64,000 nucleotides of DNA. It comes from Rhytidiadelphus loreus (taxonomy: Eukaryota; Streptophyta; Bryopsida; Hypnales; Hylocomiaceae). This document shows, piece by piece, positions 1 to 12,239 of this stretch (positions are counted from its first letter, which is position 1; each line of letters starts with the position of its first letter). Below the pieces are notes generated by a model. That model worked only from the letters and a program-made list of their open reading frames with translations. It made no database searches and was not told the origin of the DNA. Both the position numbers and the translations under genes were made by a program. The DNA is taken from positions 372,001 through 436,000 of the forward strand of contig OX344764.1 of assembly GCA_947034895.1 (NCBI GenBank). The letters run 5' to 3'.

Positions 1-440
1 CTTGCCTCCAAGAATTGTACACTTTTCCGTATGTACCACTGGAGACACGCTTCGTATGCATATCGGGTATAACTCGAGGGAGGATAGTTGGAGTCCTTGT
101 CATGTGCTGACTTCTGCTTCTTGCCCTTCCGTCGCTCTTGACTCCCTCCTTCTTCGTTTTCATTTACAGCTATCGGAACCTTGAAAAAAATTGGATCATC
201 GAGGTCCAGATCCCATAAAGACTTTCTCCTTGTAGTATTGCCTTCATGTGGAAAAGCCATGTTGTACTTAAAAACAATTCAAAACCGTAGTTCAAAATTC
301 GTAGATTGAAAGGGCAAAAATTCCCCCTCCAATTGAAACCCCAGCCTACGGGCACGCATCTAGCCACCTGAAGGTAGGTGAAAGATAATGCGCAAGGCTA
401 AAGTAAGGTGAGAATCGGAATTGGGGCTAACGCTTAAGTA

Positions 441-660
441 CCCGAAGTCGCCTCTAGACGCGTGCGTTTGGGTGATTGCGGGTCAGGAGGGGGTGACTGC
501 GGGTCAGAAGAGGGGCGACTGCGAGTCTGAAGAGAGGCGACTACGGGTCTGAAGACAGCGGAAATGGGCGACTGCGCGTTTTTGGAGCGCGGAAATGGGC
601 GACTGCGCATCAAGGGCGACTGTAGATCGTGGGCGACCGCGGGTACCAACTAAACCACCC
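441..660 (-). repeat. Cluster of GCAGTCGCCC-type motif, minus orientation
   Basis: About six imperfect copies of GGGCGACTGCGGGTC and close variants, spaced roughly 20-35 bp apart. They read as the reverse complement of the motif that dominates the rest of 0.4-12.6 kb. No convincing gene; the open frames here come from translating the repeat. The position suggests an end or subterminal region of the hAT-containing block. Confidence 0.8.
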
Positions 661-696
661 CGAAACTTGCACACGCGGTCACCCACAAAGAAGTCT

Positions 697-960
697 CCTT
701 GACCCGCAGTTGCCCCCTACGCGCAGTCGCCCCATTGGAGATTGAGTTTGCATTTTCCAAAACATTAGTCTCCCTCCTTGACCCGCAGTCGTCCCCTACG
801 CGCAGTCGCCCTACTAGAGATTGAGTTTGCTTTTTCCAAAAAATTAGTCTCCCTCCTTGACCCGTAGTCGCCCCCTACGCACAGTCGCCCTGATTCAAAT
901 GTGTTTCTCGCTTTGTCGATGACCTGCGGTCGCCCCTGACCCAAGGTCGCCCTAAACCAA
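697..960 (+). repeat. About 79-bp tandem units with paired GCAGTCGCCC motifs
   Basis: Two and a half to three units start near 697, 776 and 855. Each contains a GACCCGCAGTCGCC motif, then a CTACGCGCAGTCGCC motif, then a shared stretch (GATTGAGTTTGCATTTTCC) and the end TTAGTCTCCCTCC. The last unit is divergent. No coding potential beyond repeat-driven open frames. Confidence 0.8.
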
Positions 961-1248
961 CAACCATCCTGACCCAACACTAATTAGCATCTGCAGCATA
1001 TTCTAATTGATTTTTCCTTATCTCACATACTAAATTGGTAATAAATGTTAGGCGTTAGTTCATATCAAAGACATGGCAAGGCAATGGAAGAATTATTCTC
1101 ACAATGTGAAGGGGTTCCCAAACCCTAGACCCTAGACTTTGGAAAACAATAATAAAACTTTTATCTAGAATCAAATCCTTAAACCTACATAAAATACTTA
1201 CACATCCTACACGAGATGTAGTGTTTTAGACCTAAAATAGAATCATGT

Positions 1249-1582
1249 CTTTTTTGTCTTGTTGAATTTGTAAAGAAAATGGAGGAAGTAACATATGATT
1301 AAAGGGAATTAGAAACAATAAAGGAGAGGTCCCAAAAAAAACACCATCTCGTGAAACATGCCCAAATAAATCTAATTACACCTCCCTACTATTAGAATGT
1401 ACATAAAACTTTCATTTGGAACTTCTTGCCAAAGGAGTGTTGGAGAGCTAATGCAAAACCTAGGATTTGTTTGTCTTGTTGAATTTGTAAAGAAAATGGA
1501 GGAAGTAACATATGATTAAAGGGAATTAGAAACAATAAGGGAGAGGGATCCCAAAAAAAAAGAAATCTCGTGAAACATGCCC
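1249..1582. repeat. Direct duplication of about 115 bp
   Basis: Positions 1249-1365 and 1468-1582 are nearly identical; both contain GTCTTGTTGAATTTGTAAAG and end in CTCGTGAAACATGCCC. The copies are separated by about 100 bp of unrelated sequence. No gene is recognised in 970-1580. Confidence 0.8.
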
Positions 1583-2560
1583 ATACCCGCAGTCGCCCAA
1601 AGCATAGTCGCCCTAGAACCCCAGGTCTAATTTTGGAAGTGATCTGGGGACCCGCAGTCGCCCCCTACGCACAGTCGCCCTAATGGAAGGGGGGAGATTG
1701 CATTTTCAAAATTTTTGGTGTCTCCCACCTTGACCCACAGTCGCCCCCTACGTGCAGTCGCCCTGATTGAGGGCAGAAAATTATTTGGTGTCTCCCTCCC
1801 CCTCCATATGGGCGACTGTGCGTAGGGGGCGACTGTGGGTCAAGGAGTTTGCATTTTCTCCTTGACCCGTAGTCGCCCTCTACGCGCAGTCGCCCTCATT
1901 GAGGGCGGAAAATTATTTGGTGTCTCCCTCCCCCTCCATATAGGCAACTACGCGTAGGGGGCGACTGCGGGTCAAGGAGTTTGCATTTTCTCCTTGACCC
2001 GCAGTCGCCCTCTACGCGCAGTCGCCCTGATTGAGGGCGGAAAATTATTTGGTGTCTCCCTCCCCCTCCATATAGGCGACTGCGCGTAGGGGGCGACTGC
2101 GGGTCAAGGAGTTTGCATTTTCTCCTTGACCCGCAGTCGCTCTCTACGTGCAGTCGCCCTAATTGAGGGCGGAAAATTATTTGGTGTCTCCCTCCCCCTC
2201 CATATAGGCGACTGCACGTAGGGGGCGACTGCGGGTCAAGGAGTTTGCATTTTCTCCTTGACCCGTAGTCGCCCTCTACGCGCAGTCGCCCTAATTGAGG
2301 GCGGAAAATTATTTGGTGTCTCCCTCCCCCTCCATATAGGCGACTGCGCGTAGGGGGCGACTGCAGGTCAAGGAGTTTGCATTTTCTCCCTGACCCGCAA
2401 TTGCCCCCTATGCGCAGTCGCCCTGATGGAGGGGGGATTTTGAAATGTGTTTCCCCCTTGAGGATTTGAGGTCGCCCTTGAAAGACGTGAAGGATCCTTG
2501 GATCGGACCCGCGGTCGCCCCACGCGCAGGCGCCCTAGTATCCTTGTTAGGGTTAGCGCA
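1580..2560. repeat. 132-bp tandem array, each unit an internal inverted repeat
   Basis: Four units begin at 1861, 1993, 2125 and 2257, exactly 132 bp apart, and a degenerate fifth starts at 2389. Each unit opens with CTTGACCCGCAGTCGCC plus TACGCGCAGTCGCCC and closes with the reverse complement of about 35 bp, so each could fold into a hairpin. The central part (GGCGGAAAATTATTTGGTGT) is constant. More degenerate copies lie at 1580-1860 and 2390-2560. Confidence 0.9.
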
Positions 2561-3083
2561 TGCGCCCCTAGCGACCGTGGGTAATTCATGGGTTGTTCCG
2601 GCCTGTAGTCCATAATTTTCATAACTGTGCCTTGTAGTTCATCTGCCTTGTAGTGGTTGAATGTGGGCCCAATGTTGTGGAGGTCTCGTGGTTTTTTTGG
2701 TTTCCAACAAACAGCCAATAATACAGCAGACACTTCTTGTATAATTCAATGAACCCAAAATCTTTTCCATTAGTTTAGGATAGTGAGAATATCAAAGCCA
2801 TTTGATGTAGAGGGCCTTGAAACGGCAATTGCATTCATTGTGGCAAAGTTGTTGAATAATAAGGATGCACACACAAATGGGTGTAAAGTCACCGAAAAAG
2901 GGTACACTAAATTCACATTTAAAACAATTAGCAATTCAAATGAAAATGATTCATTTGGTTCTTCATTGATTCTCTTTCATTTTTGGGTGTTATAGTAACG
3001 TAGGGGGGCCTCAATTGTTATGTAGCCTATTCAAATTTAATCTTCTTGCATTGCTAATGATTAGTTATTTGGCTCCTTACAGG

Positions 3084-4110
3084 CTTAATGGCAGGTGTTC
3101 AATTTAGCAAGTGCTCAGAGGAAGTCATAATTATTCTCGACCATGACTATTTCCGGTAAAAATTTGTTTAGTTTGCCTTTGACTTCCTTATTGTCATCCG
3201 CTTGTATTGTAGACAATGTCTTTTTAATAGGTGGGAGAATCACCATGACAATGACTATTCTATTGGAATTGATTTGTGATCTTTGAAATAGGATTAAGGA
3301 CTTTTGGAAAAGCTACAAATTGTATTGCTTTGGTCATTATGGCCAGTGCAATGAGTCCAAAGGCCATTTCCAAGCCAGCAAAATGGGTGAATAAAATATT
3401 GCCCTTCATTTTGTATAGGTGATTTGAATCCTTGAATAATGAAATGAACATGTATTAATGAACATTTCTAGTTGGATAGTTAGTGGTGGACATTTCATCT
3501 CACTATTAGTGCTTATTTGCTGCAGGACGAATGATGTGTTTGATACAAAACACACGCGATATTGTTTGGGGAGCCAAATTTGATGAGGCCATTAGGGAGG
3601 GGTGGGCCATGATGGAAGAATATGTGTGGGTTCGGCAAGGAAAAGATTGCACAAACCTCAGATTTGGTTGTTCTAGTATATATAGAACTTGTATTATAAA
3701 ATTATATGCTAAAAATACCCATATGTAGTTGTTATGTTTTAATATTCATTGATATGGGGGGCCGGGAGATGCAGGGCTTTATTAGAAGAATTTGAGGATG
3801 TCGAGAAACTTTCCGAGTTTGAGAATGGATGCTTGTTGTTACAACTCATTAAGGTTAGTGCAATGTGTGGATACCACAACACGAGTTAATATACTTGCTA
3901 GGTTAATATTGTTTGTACCCCATTTTGTGAATATCATATGTACTAATGACAATTCCACCTTAGGATGATGAGCACAGGACAGAACGCGCATTTACACAAT
4001 CTTTGAGCGTTCAAATCAACACCACGGATATCTTTGAGCGGACCAATAATAGGTTAAACCAAGCTCGCGCAAACTTGAACAACCTTGTGCCACGGAAAAA
4101 TCGTTCGTGA
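3084..4110 (+). CDS. Candidate small spliced gene, function unknown
   Basis: I do not recognise this gene. The last two exons agree well. One runs from about 3774 (after an AG acceptor) to 3853, encodes an acidic stretch ALLEEFEDVEKLSEF and ends at AAG|GTTAGT in phase 0. The next runs from 3964 (after TTAG) to TGA at 4108-4110, with NNRLNQARANLNNLV near its C-terminus, also phase 0. Earlier exons may be 3084-3159 and about 3527-3665 (WGAKFDEAIREGW), but their donors are weak. It lies between two GCAGTCGCCC clusters, like the neighbouring genes, so it may belong to the same element. No domain is visible beyond a possible helical tail. Confidence 0.3.
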
Positions 4111-5365
4111 CTAGAGACATTGTTGCGGTGCATCAAAAGGCAGCCTTGTACCATGGCATAAGACCCTATTTTGATTTTTGAGTTGGGATCATAAAAAGAA
4201 ATAAGTTATTTATGAAGATAATAGTACTAAAGTCATGCTAGACATGTGAAATAGCAATGTGCTTGACAAAGAACTTCATTTTACATTTTTATACTATGAT
4301 TTTGCTAAACAATGCATGGATTGTTTATCGCAGATGGATGATTATATTTTGCTAAACAGTCCATGGTATATGAATGTTTAATTGGTTAGTGCCCAATACT
4401 TTAATGGTTTACATATGTGACCCCTCCCAAAAAATATATACCCATAAATGTGACCCCCCCAATAAAATATATACCCATAAATGTTGTGCCCCGTTATTCT
4501 TGGTTCACAAGTTTGAAATCCCCAAATATTTAAAATGTACAAATGTATGCTCTTGATTTAATCCCTTTGTTTGTAAATATAATGGCTACACTTTTAATTA
4601 ATATGAAACAAGTTTTATTGTTTGGATACCTATGAATGTACACATAAATAAAATTTGAACAAAACCATGAAAACAACTAGGAAATAGCTATGACAATTAA
4701 TTGTGACAATTAGTTCCTAACTACACCTTCACGGTGCTTGATGAAGCACATGATGAAAGTTATATGGGAGCTCATGCTGTCACACCCAATCCTTATGGGA
4801 TATTTGAACAACCATCTTACTACACCTATCCTATACATTGTATAATTGATTATATTGAGTTTTGTTCTCTCACTCAATTTATAATGTGTCAATTACACTT
4901 CACCATAAATGAATAATAGGTATTTATCCCTCAATTCCCAAACCCCTTCTTTTGGAGCTCTCCGAAAGTGGTCTACATTGATCAAGAATCCCACATTCTT
5001 CATAGTTGGATCTTGTTTTACAATGGATTCACTATACAAATTCAAACTAAACATAATAGAGATTGCATTGGAAAATAAAACGCAACCATGTGAATCATGG
5101 ATGGTAAATTTCTTATGTTTGATTATTTTCTTATTGAAATTGCAGAAGTGATGTTAGGGTGGGAATCCTCTTTTTGCATGCCAAATCTAATAAGTTGCAA
5201 CAATAATTAATAAAATGGCTAAAGATGCATAACCCGAATTTTTAAATAAAAGATGAAAATGTGCAATACATTTTTATGAAGTGCATTGGTAACTAAAATT
5301 TATGTCCACAATTTTGTGTAAGAGAACTTCAAAGTGAAAGTCTTAGAGGTTCAGAAATTCAAAAT
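4111..5365. other. AT-rich spacer with no recognised gene
   Basis: I see only short open frames without support. A short direct repeat built on CCCATAAATG lies at about 4440-4485. Confidence 0.5.
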
Positions 5366-5369
5366 CCCG

Positions 5370-5610
5370 CCCTGTACCCGCAGTCGCCCACCCGCGGTCG
5401 CCCCACTGTCGGGGTCCAGAAATTACTCTGTGGTGCTCCACACGCGGTCGCCCATCCCCACTAGCCCTAGACCCGAAGTCGCCCTATCCGCAGTTGCCTT
5501 CGACCCCAGTACTTCTATAGCCTTAGACCCACAGTCGCCCATCCCTACTAGCCCCAGACCCGCAGTCGCCCTACCCGCGGTCGCTCTCAAACTTGCACGC
5601 GCCGCTTCCC
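5370..5610 (+). repeat. GCAGTCGCCC motif cluster upstream of the coiled-coil gene
   Basis: About eight copies of ACCCGCAGTCGCCC and variants such as ACGCGGTCGCCC and CCGAAGTCGCCC, all in plus orientation. It sits about 250 bp before the start codon at 5865 and is the same motif family as at 0.4-2.6, 7.9-8.2 and 12.2-12.6 kb. Confidence 0.85.
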
Positions 5611-5864
5611 GAACTCGCCCCAAGGCGAGTGCAGGTTAATTAGCTGTCTCCCCACCCGACTTTGCCACTTTCCCTTCTTGCTGCATACTGCCTTTCACCT
5701 ACTTTACAATGGCTGATTGCGTGCCCGGGAGCTTGGGTTTTGAGTTTCACTTACATGTGGCTCATGTTCTTGATTTTACTCCATCACTCACTAATCGCTA
5801 AATAATACTTTGCGGTTTAGGGTTAAGTTTAGATTCCTTGCCCCAAATCTCGAGAGCATCTCCA

Positions 5865-7471
5865 ATGGCGGACCACAAGAAGAAGACCAAGGCAAAAGGA
5901 GCCATGCACCCTAGGCAACGACGCATCCTTTTGGACCCAGTGTGTGTGGCCTACCGAGGTTGGGATCGAATTACGGGCCACTGGACCGCCAAGACTTGTA
6001 AGTCCTTCGTGGGGTGGTGCCACATCGACAAGTTATTCCCCTATCATCGGCACTACACGAATCGGCGCAACAATACAGCCAATTTGCATCCATGCCGTAA
6101 TGATGCATTTGTGTAACGTTGTATCGAAATTTATCGATACTTGTATGGCACATATTCAGTGCCCAGGAGCGAAGTCCCGTATTTCATATGTGCAATGGTG
6201 TATGCGGAACTCATTTTGTTTCGAAGCGTGGATTGGAGTTCAATCAAGGGAGTGAAGCATGCTCGCCTTCCACCGACAAAAGACATCCCAAGGGCGGCTC
6301 TATCAACCAATCCACGTGAAGGGCTAGGCCAGAAGAAAAACTTGAAGGAGGGAGTGCTTGATGAGCAGTTTCAATGGACATCATCTGATTCATCTTCCAC
6401 AGAGGAAGACAATCCTGGTGAAGACCCTCCAATGGAGCCTAAAAACATGGCGTGGGCGGCTTCTACTTCACAAAATGTACCTCCCCAAGAATGGAAGAAG
6501 AGGGTGAACCAACTAGGCAACCACAAAATCTTGATGTTTTGCCTCTTGCTATGGTGAATCCAATTACAGTCCCTTGCAATAAAGAGGACGAAGTTTTGCA
6601 GTATGTGCTTGCATGCATGCAAGAAGCAGAAGATGATGTTTTTTATACAGAGATGGAAACAGAAGAAGATGTGAAGCCTTCTTTGTTCCAATTGGATTGT
6701 GTTGATGACATGTACCGAAGTGAGGAATTCGTTGAAGATGGAATTGTCTCTGACACAGTAATGTTGGACACCAAAGTTGTTTACAAAGCTCAACTCAAGA
6801 AGCTTCTAAATGAGTTGGATGAAAAGCATCTAGAATGTGAGAAGCTTCGCAATCAAGAAACGCAAACTTTGAGTGGAGATATTGTAAATAGCTTACGTGC
6901 TGAACTTGAAAGTCGGCAAGTTCTTTTGTCAACGCAAATAACAAAGATTTTAGACTTGGAAGCATTTTACCTTAGATTCTCTTCTCGGCATGCTGGAGGA
7001 TCTAGTTCTTCTAGCAATGAATTTGCGAAAGAACGGCTTGCCAAAATTATGGAAGCATGCAAGCTGGAGGAAGATCAGATAGACTTGGAGAAGCGAGGGT
7101 TGGAAGAAGCACGATCAAGATTAAATTCCTTGAAAGCATTAAAGGACAAAGCCCCCCTTGACCGTGTTGCAGAAATGTGTGGTTGGAAAGATGTAGCTAC
7201 TAAACAAACATTGTCTCTTACGGAAGTAGTTGACTTGAAAAAGAAGCTTGGGGTTTCTTTGTCATTGGATCCAAAATTGGAAGAACATCGGGATGTACTG
7301 AAGGCGCTTTTGAAGTTCAGTAAATCATACAAGCAATTTTGGTTGGAAAAGAAGTTGGGGAAGGATGATAGATACCTTAGGAATTTGTAGTTGGAAGGTA
7401 GGAAAGTCTTGTATGACATGGAATGTGAGGCACATGACCGCAAAGAAAAGGCCAAAATGGATGTTGAATGA
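5865..7471 (+). pseudogene. Coiled-coil protein gene of unknown function, interrupted
   Basis: A probable first exon starts with ATG at 5865 (MADHKKKTKAKG) and has a GTAAGT donor at 5998. The main body runs from about 6200, first in one frame (acidic, serine-rich, SSDSSSTEEDNPGEDPP) and after a shift near 6490 in another frame to TGA at 7469-7471. The second part is strongly helical and heptad-like (QLKKLLNELDEKHLECEKL, then LEEDQIDLEKRGLEEARSR), with a lysine-rich tail. An in-frame TAG at 7388-7390 is followed by 26 more codons of the same composition, so the original product probably read through it. No enzymatic domain is seen. It lies between two GCAGTCGCCC clusters and just upstream of the hAT transposase, and may be its accessory gene. 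That it is a real gene is likely; its role is unknown. Confidence 0.5.
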
Positions 7472-7944
7472 TTTTCATTTTTAGCACATTTTTGAGGACT
7501 ATGTATATTCCATCTTATGTATATATAAAAGGATATTATCCATTTTGAACATTTTAATGCAAGCACATTGAATTCTATGTAGTTCCTTGACAAGAGTACA
7601 TAAATATAGATATGAATTTTAGGTTATTTATGTTTGCAATGTTGTGAAAACTTGAATATTCTAGGAATTTTGGCAGGAAAATGACCTTGGGAGTTCGGAC
7701 TTTCGGAATTAAAAGAGAATTAAAAAAAAAAGGAAAATTAAAAACTTGCCGGATTGGAAAAGAACTTGTTATTGAAGTTCAGAGCAATTGTCACGGCTAG
7801 GGTGAATTGACCTACTCATTGCCACTCCAAGGCAAACACTAGAATTTTTTATTTTCAAGGCTTATTTTTTTAGTGGAAATTCTGAATTCATAGTTTCAAT
7901 TATAGGCCCCAAATTACCCCAGGGGATGCAAGAATTATCCAAAC
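7472..7944. other. AT-rich intergenic spacer
   Basis: The 3' flank of the coiled-coil gene, with an A-rich run at about 7723-7740. No gene seen. Confidence 0.5.
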
Positions 7945-8190
7945 AAATGGCAGTCGCCCGTTCCTGGACCCGCAGTCGCTTGTTTCTGGACCCGCAGTCG
8001 CCCATTACTGGACCCGCAGTCGCCCGTTCCTGACCCGCAGTCGCCTGTTTCTGGACCCGCAGTCGCCCACTCCTGGACCCGCAGTCGCCCACTCCTGGAC
8101 CCGCAGTCGCCCAATCTTGGACCCGCAGTCACCCATCACCTGACTGATTTTAGGTTTTTGGACCCGCATTCTCTCATGGGGCGACCGCGG
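7945..8190 (+). repeat. Tandem 22-23 bp array of GACCCGCAGTCGCCC
   Basis: Eight or nine copies of a short unit (TGGACCCGCAGTCGCC followed by a variable NNTTCC or ACTCC-like filler) follow head to tail, and one inverted copy (GGGCGACCGCGGGTCC) lies at about 8178. The array is immediately upstream of the transposase start at 8444, where subterminal transposase-binding repeats would be expected in a hAT element. Confidence 0.9.
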
Positions 8191-8443
8191 GTCCAAGGAG
8201 TTTTCTTGTATAAAGTTCTAGGGGTACCCCTTGTTTTATTACCTTGGCTCCGTTGATAAAACTCTTGTCTTGGACCTTCGAAAGAGGCTTCATGCGGACG
8301 TTTAACTTCTTCGGAGGGCAACAACCGTGTTTAGAAGGGTTTATAAGACCACTCTAAGCGGGTTGCTTTGTCATTACATCTTCCATAGTATTAGTGTGAT
8401 TATTGTAGTCATTTTCTTTGAAGACCCAGTGTTGATCTACTAC

Positions 8444-11400
8444 ATGGCTAGACAAGGTGTTGGGAGGGGGGGGACCATGAATGATACGCGGAGGTCCACA
8501 AAGGATTGGGACCCTTGGCTAGTACCGTGTACCCCCATTGATAATTCCCCCATGCTCGAAAATGCATGTTTTGTTGGTGGAGCAAAGCATTTGTACGAAA
8601 GAGAGCATTGATTCACTTTGGCTATGGCGGCTCGACTACATCGGAGCGTTGTAAGGAGATCCCTAGAATTGTACGAGAAAAGTTTCGGACTGACGAGGGG
8701 CAAGTTCCAAGGTCCATGAGTTACGAAGAGATGTATGATGCACCGACTAGACATGATGCACCAATTCATGTTGCAGAGTCTATTGTCGCACCTGCGTTGG
8801 ATGTCGAAGAAGAAAGGTCTCTCAATCCCTTTGAATCAAATGCAAGACCAAATCCTACGCCTGATTCAGTAGATTCTACTGGAACAACGCTTGAGAGAAG
8901 GAGGAACATGCCATCTGTTTCTCGGCAAAAAGCATGGATGAATCATTATAGACGGGCCGCAGACAAGAGTTGGATAGGTTGTGGGCTTTTTTCTTTTACA
9001 AGGCAAACATTTCATTTAATGTTGTGCGCCATCCGGCCTTCGTGAATGCTGTTAAACAAACTACAGCAGCTGGATTTGTGTACCAACCGCCACTGTATAA
9101 TGCGATTCGCACGAAAATGATAGATGTTAAGAAGGTATCGGTTCAAGCCATGGTCTCGGAGCAGACGAGGGTTTCAATAAGTCAGTATGGAGCGACAATT
9201 TGTTCAGATGGTTGGTCCGATACTAATTCGCGGCCGTTACTAAATATGATGTTGGTGTATCCCGCCGGGGATGTCTTTTTGGGATCAGTGGATAGTACTG
9301 GGGAGAAGAAGGATATATCTTACACGACTGAGACGATGGCACGATACATTGAGGAAGTTGGGCCTACCAACGTTGTGCAATTGTGTACGGACAATGCTGC
9401 AGTCATGACGGGGGCGATGGCAAGGTTGGAAGAAAGGTACCCTCACATTTATAGGCAGGGTTGTGCGGCACACATTTTGGACTTACTCTTAGAAGACTGG
9501 GGAAAGGATCAGAGAGTAAAGGAATTGATAAAAAAGGCTTCATCAATTGTGAAGTTCATCAAGAAATACCAACATACTTTGGCGTTGTTTCGGAGATTTT
9601 CACCAAACAAAGTGTTGAAACTTCCAAGCAAAACACGTTTTGCCACAAATTTCATGATGATTGATCGTTTGGTAGACTGCAAGCAAGTAGTGCACAACGT
9701 GACACTGGATGAGACATACATGACCTTCGAGTTAAGTTTGCAAAACCGCAGAAATGGACATTTCATTATGGGCAAGGCCAAACTTGCAAGGCAAGATATC
9801 CGTTCAGAAGAGTTATGGGTTCAGTGCGACAATTTCCTCCATATGGTAGAGCCCGTGCTGCTTTGTCTTCGTCATTTTGATGGAAAAGTCCCTACAATGC
9901 TGAAAGCTTTAGTAATGATGACAGCCTTGAAGGAGCACATTTATTCTCTCAAGAATGCTCCATTTTTCCTTGATCCAGTGGTGGCAACACGATACGAGAA
10001 ACAATTTGATGCTCGTTGGAAGTTGATGATTACTGACCTACACTATGCGGGGCACTACTAAATCCATACTTGAGTGATGTGGAGGCTATTCATAACAATG
10101 GCTATGCGAAGGGAGCTTTGAATCGAGTCATACGAAAACTGAGCGTACCATTGAACGTGTCAGTGGTAGAAGCAATGTAGGAGCTAACTCAATTTGAAGA
10201 GAAGACAGGTCCATTCGATTCTTTACATGAGGCTCCCGATATCATTGAATGTCAATTATTGCCTCATCAATGGTGGAATCGTGTGGGGGGCAATGCTCTT
10301 CCAAAAATTGCAAAGCGAATTTTCGGTTTGACGTGCTCTGTATCTTCGTGTGAAAGGAATTAGAGCATGTATTTCTTTGTACACAATAAAGTGCGAAACC
10401 GCTTGGCCACGACAAAGGAAGAGACATTGGTGTATATCTACGCAAACAACAAACTTGAACGTAAAAAATGTGGACACAACCCAGCCATTTTTACGACCAG
10501 ATGCTTGTAGATGGAGATGATGAGGACGAGCGTGATGGGCCTTTGTCTTCAGGGGAAGAAGACGACGTTGTTCTAGATTTTATGAGAGAACGCGAGAATC
10601 ACAGGGATGAAGAGGATCGGTTGCGCAACAATCCTTGGAATGCAATGGTTAGGCCGCCACATAGTCCTCCACGACCAATATACGGGAATACATTTGACTT
10701 TAGTGACGATGGGTATGTTTCTCCTGGAAATTCACCTGTACGCAATCTACCGTAGAACGTCGTGCACACTATGGATGCAATTTCGCCGGCACATGCATCA
10801 CAGAGGAGGAAAAGCACCCCCGACAACAACAACAAAGGCGTACCTATTCCCATGGCACCCGTAGAGGAAGAAGTTAGATCTCCAATATCAACTAGTTCGC
10901 CTCCGAATATGGCCCGCAATTTAAGAAGCAGTGCACAAGTTCCAATGAGAAGCGAACATGAAGAAGAGGCCATCGAAGTCAATGAAGTTGTACACGAGGG
11001 AATACCAAATCCCGTTGTATTGAACGCATCTACCCTCGGAACAACTGTTACTACAGATGATGATGATGATGTGCCATTGGCATATGTTATGAATCGAAGT
11101 CGGAATGTGCCGTTGAATCCAGAGACGACTACAAATGTGGCAACAGTGAGGAGGTCTATCCCAACCCTTCCAACAAGGCCACCGGTACGTGGAGGTGCTC
11201 TACGGACGATTGATGAAGAGGTTCACGGCTCAGCTCCACAACCCACTCAACCTTCATCCGTGTCTGGCCCTGGCGAATCATCATTAGGAATCCAGGGGCG
11301 CAACAGTAGAGGCCAGAAAAGGCGTATTAGGAGGGTTGATGAGAGGGGACCTCGAAACCCTAAACGACCCACTCAAATTGTCCAATGGTGTACCATTGGA

Positions 11401-11715
11401 GCGGGATGTTCCACCCAGAATGTTGGACAATCAAGTAGAGGAGGGCGACACCCTGCATCCAACATGGATGGAACTACGGATGTGTTGAGGCTCACGAAAC
11501 GACTTGTGCAAACTGAAGGGTTAAGTGGTGTAGATACAGAAGTTCGAAATCTGAACTCAGAGGTAGAGCGTGAAGTACAAATCGAAGTAGTAACAAGGGA
11601 AGATGATGAAATCGAAAGCTCGGGCGACAACAGGAGCAATAAAGAGTCTTACGAAGATACAGATCCTAATGTTGATGAGGTGCCGAGCGATTCCACATTC
11701 ACGCCTGGTGACTAG
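8444..11715 (+). pseudogene. hAT-family transposase (BED finger, DUF659-type core), degraded
   Basis: ATG at 8444 opens a BED-type start (WDPWLVPCTPID) whose zinc-finger part continues in another frame from about 8566 (CKEIPRIVREKF). The core from about 8970 has typical hAT/DUF659 signatures: TICSDGWSDTNSRPLLNMM, VVQLCTDNAAVM and YPHIYRQGCAAHILDLLLED. The C-terminal dimerisation region follows after a frameshift near 10050 (HQWWNRVGGNALPKIAKRIF, then SSCERN, a stop, SMYFF). Internal stops are TAG at 10178, 10361 (where the family has Trp) and 10753. Further shifts lie near 8566, 8965 and 10463. A long acidic, low-complexity tail (10468-11715) is unusual for the family. It is flanked by GCAGTCGCCC arrays at 7.9-8.2 and 12.2-12.6 kb. 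It would cut and paste the element in the nucleus, but this copy cannot make an intact protein by the standard code. Confidence 0.9.
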
Positions 11716-12235
11716 AGTACTAGAGAAGTAGACAATAATTATAGTTATAGTTATAATTATAGTTATAAGGTTTTAGCTTATATGTTAGGTAGCAAATCTT
11801 TGTAGTTCAAGCTTTGAGTCTTCATCTTGATGTGTAAGGATTTTGTAATGCTTCATCAAGCATATGAGCATATTAGAGTGAGGGACAGATTACCGGTTTT
11901 AAAATATATGTTGAGTTCTAATTGGTAGGCAGTTAGGTGATGACTGCAACGAGGTTATAAAAGTGCAATGCAAGTATGACTACATTTGAAGTCCGCCTCA
12001 AAGCAATATCGATGACTTATTAATATAATTGTTGTTAACATTATTATTGTGACCTTATATTAGGTGAATTTTTGGAATTAGAGAAGTTTGTCCAATTTAC
12101 ATTTCATGGGCTCTATTATTTGCACTTGTAAATTGTAAATCCCAATATAACGTAGCACCTAATTCTACGCTTATAAAACACCTATGTGACGTGTTACTTC
12201 AAAGATTGAATATGCCAAACTGAAATCCTAAACTG
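11716..12235. other. 3' flank of the hAT gene with an ATAGTT microsatellite
   Basis: A run of TATAGTTATAGTTATAATTA lies at about 11738-11768. The rest is AT-rich with no gene seen. Confidence 0.6.
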
Positions 12236-12239
12236 AACC

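Noticed and set aside
5334..5639. 101-codon open frame rich in Pro/Ala/Arg
   Set aside because: It is a translation of the GCAGTCGCCC repeats; similar frames appear in every cluster and on the opposite strand.
7945..8190. CRISPR-like appearance of regularly spaced repeats
   Set aside because: The filler between repeats is only 7-10 bp and not unique, there are no cas genes, and the context is a plant nuclear element.
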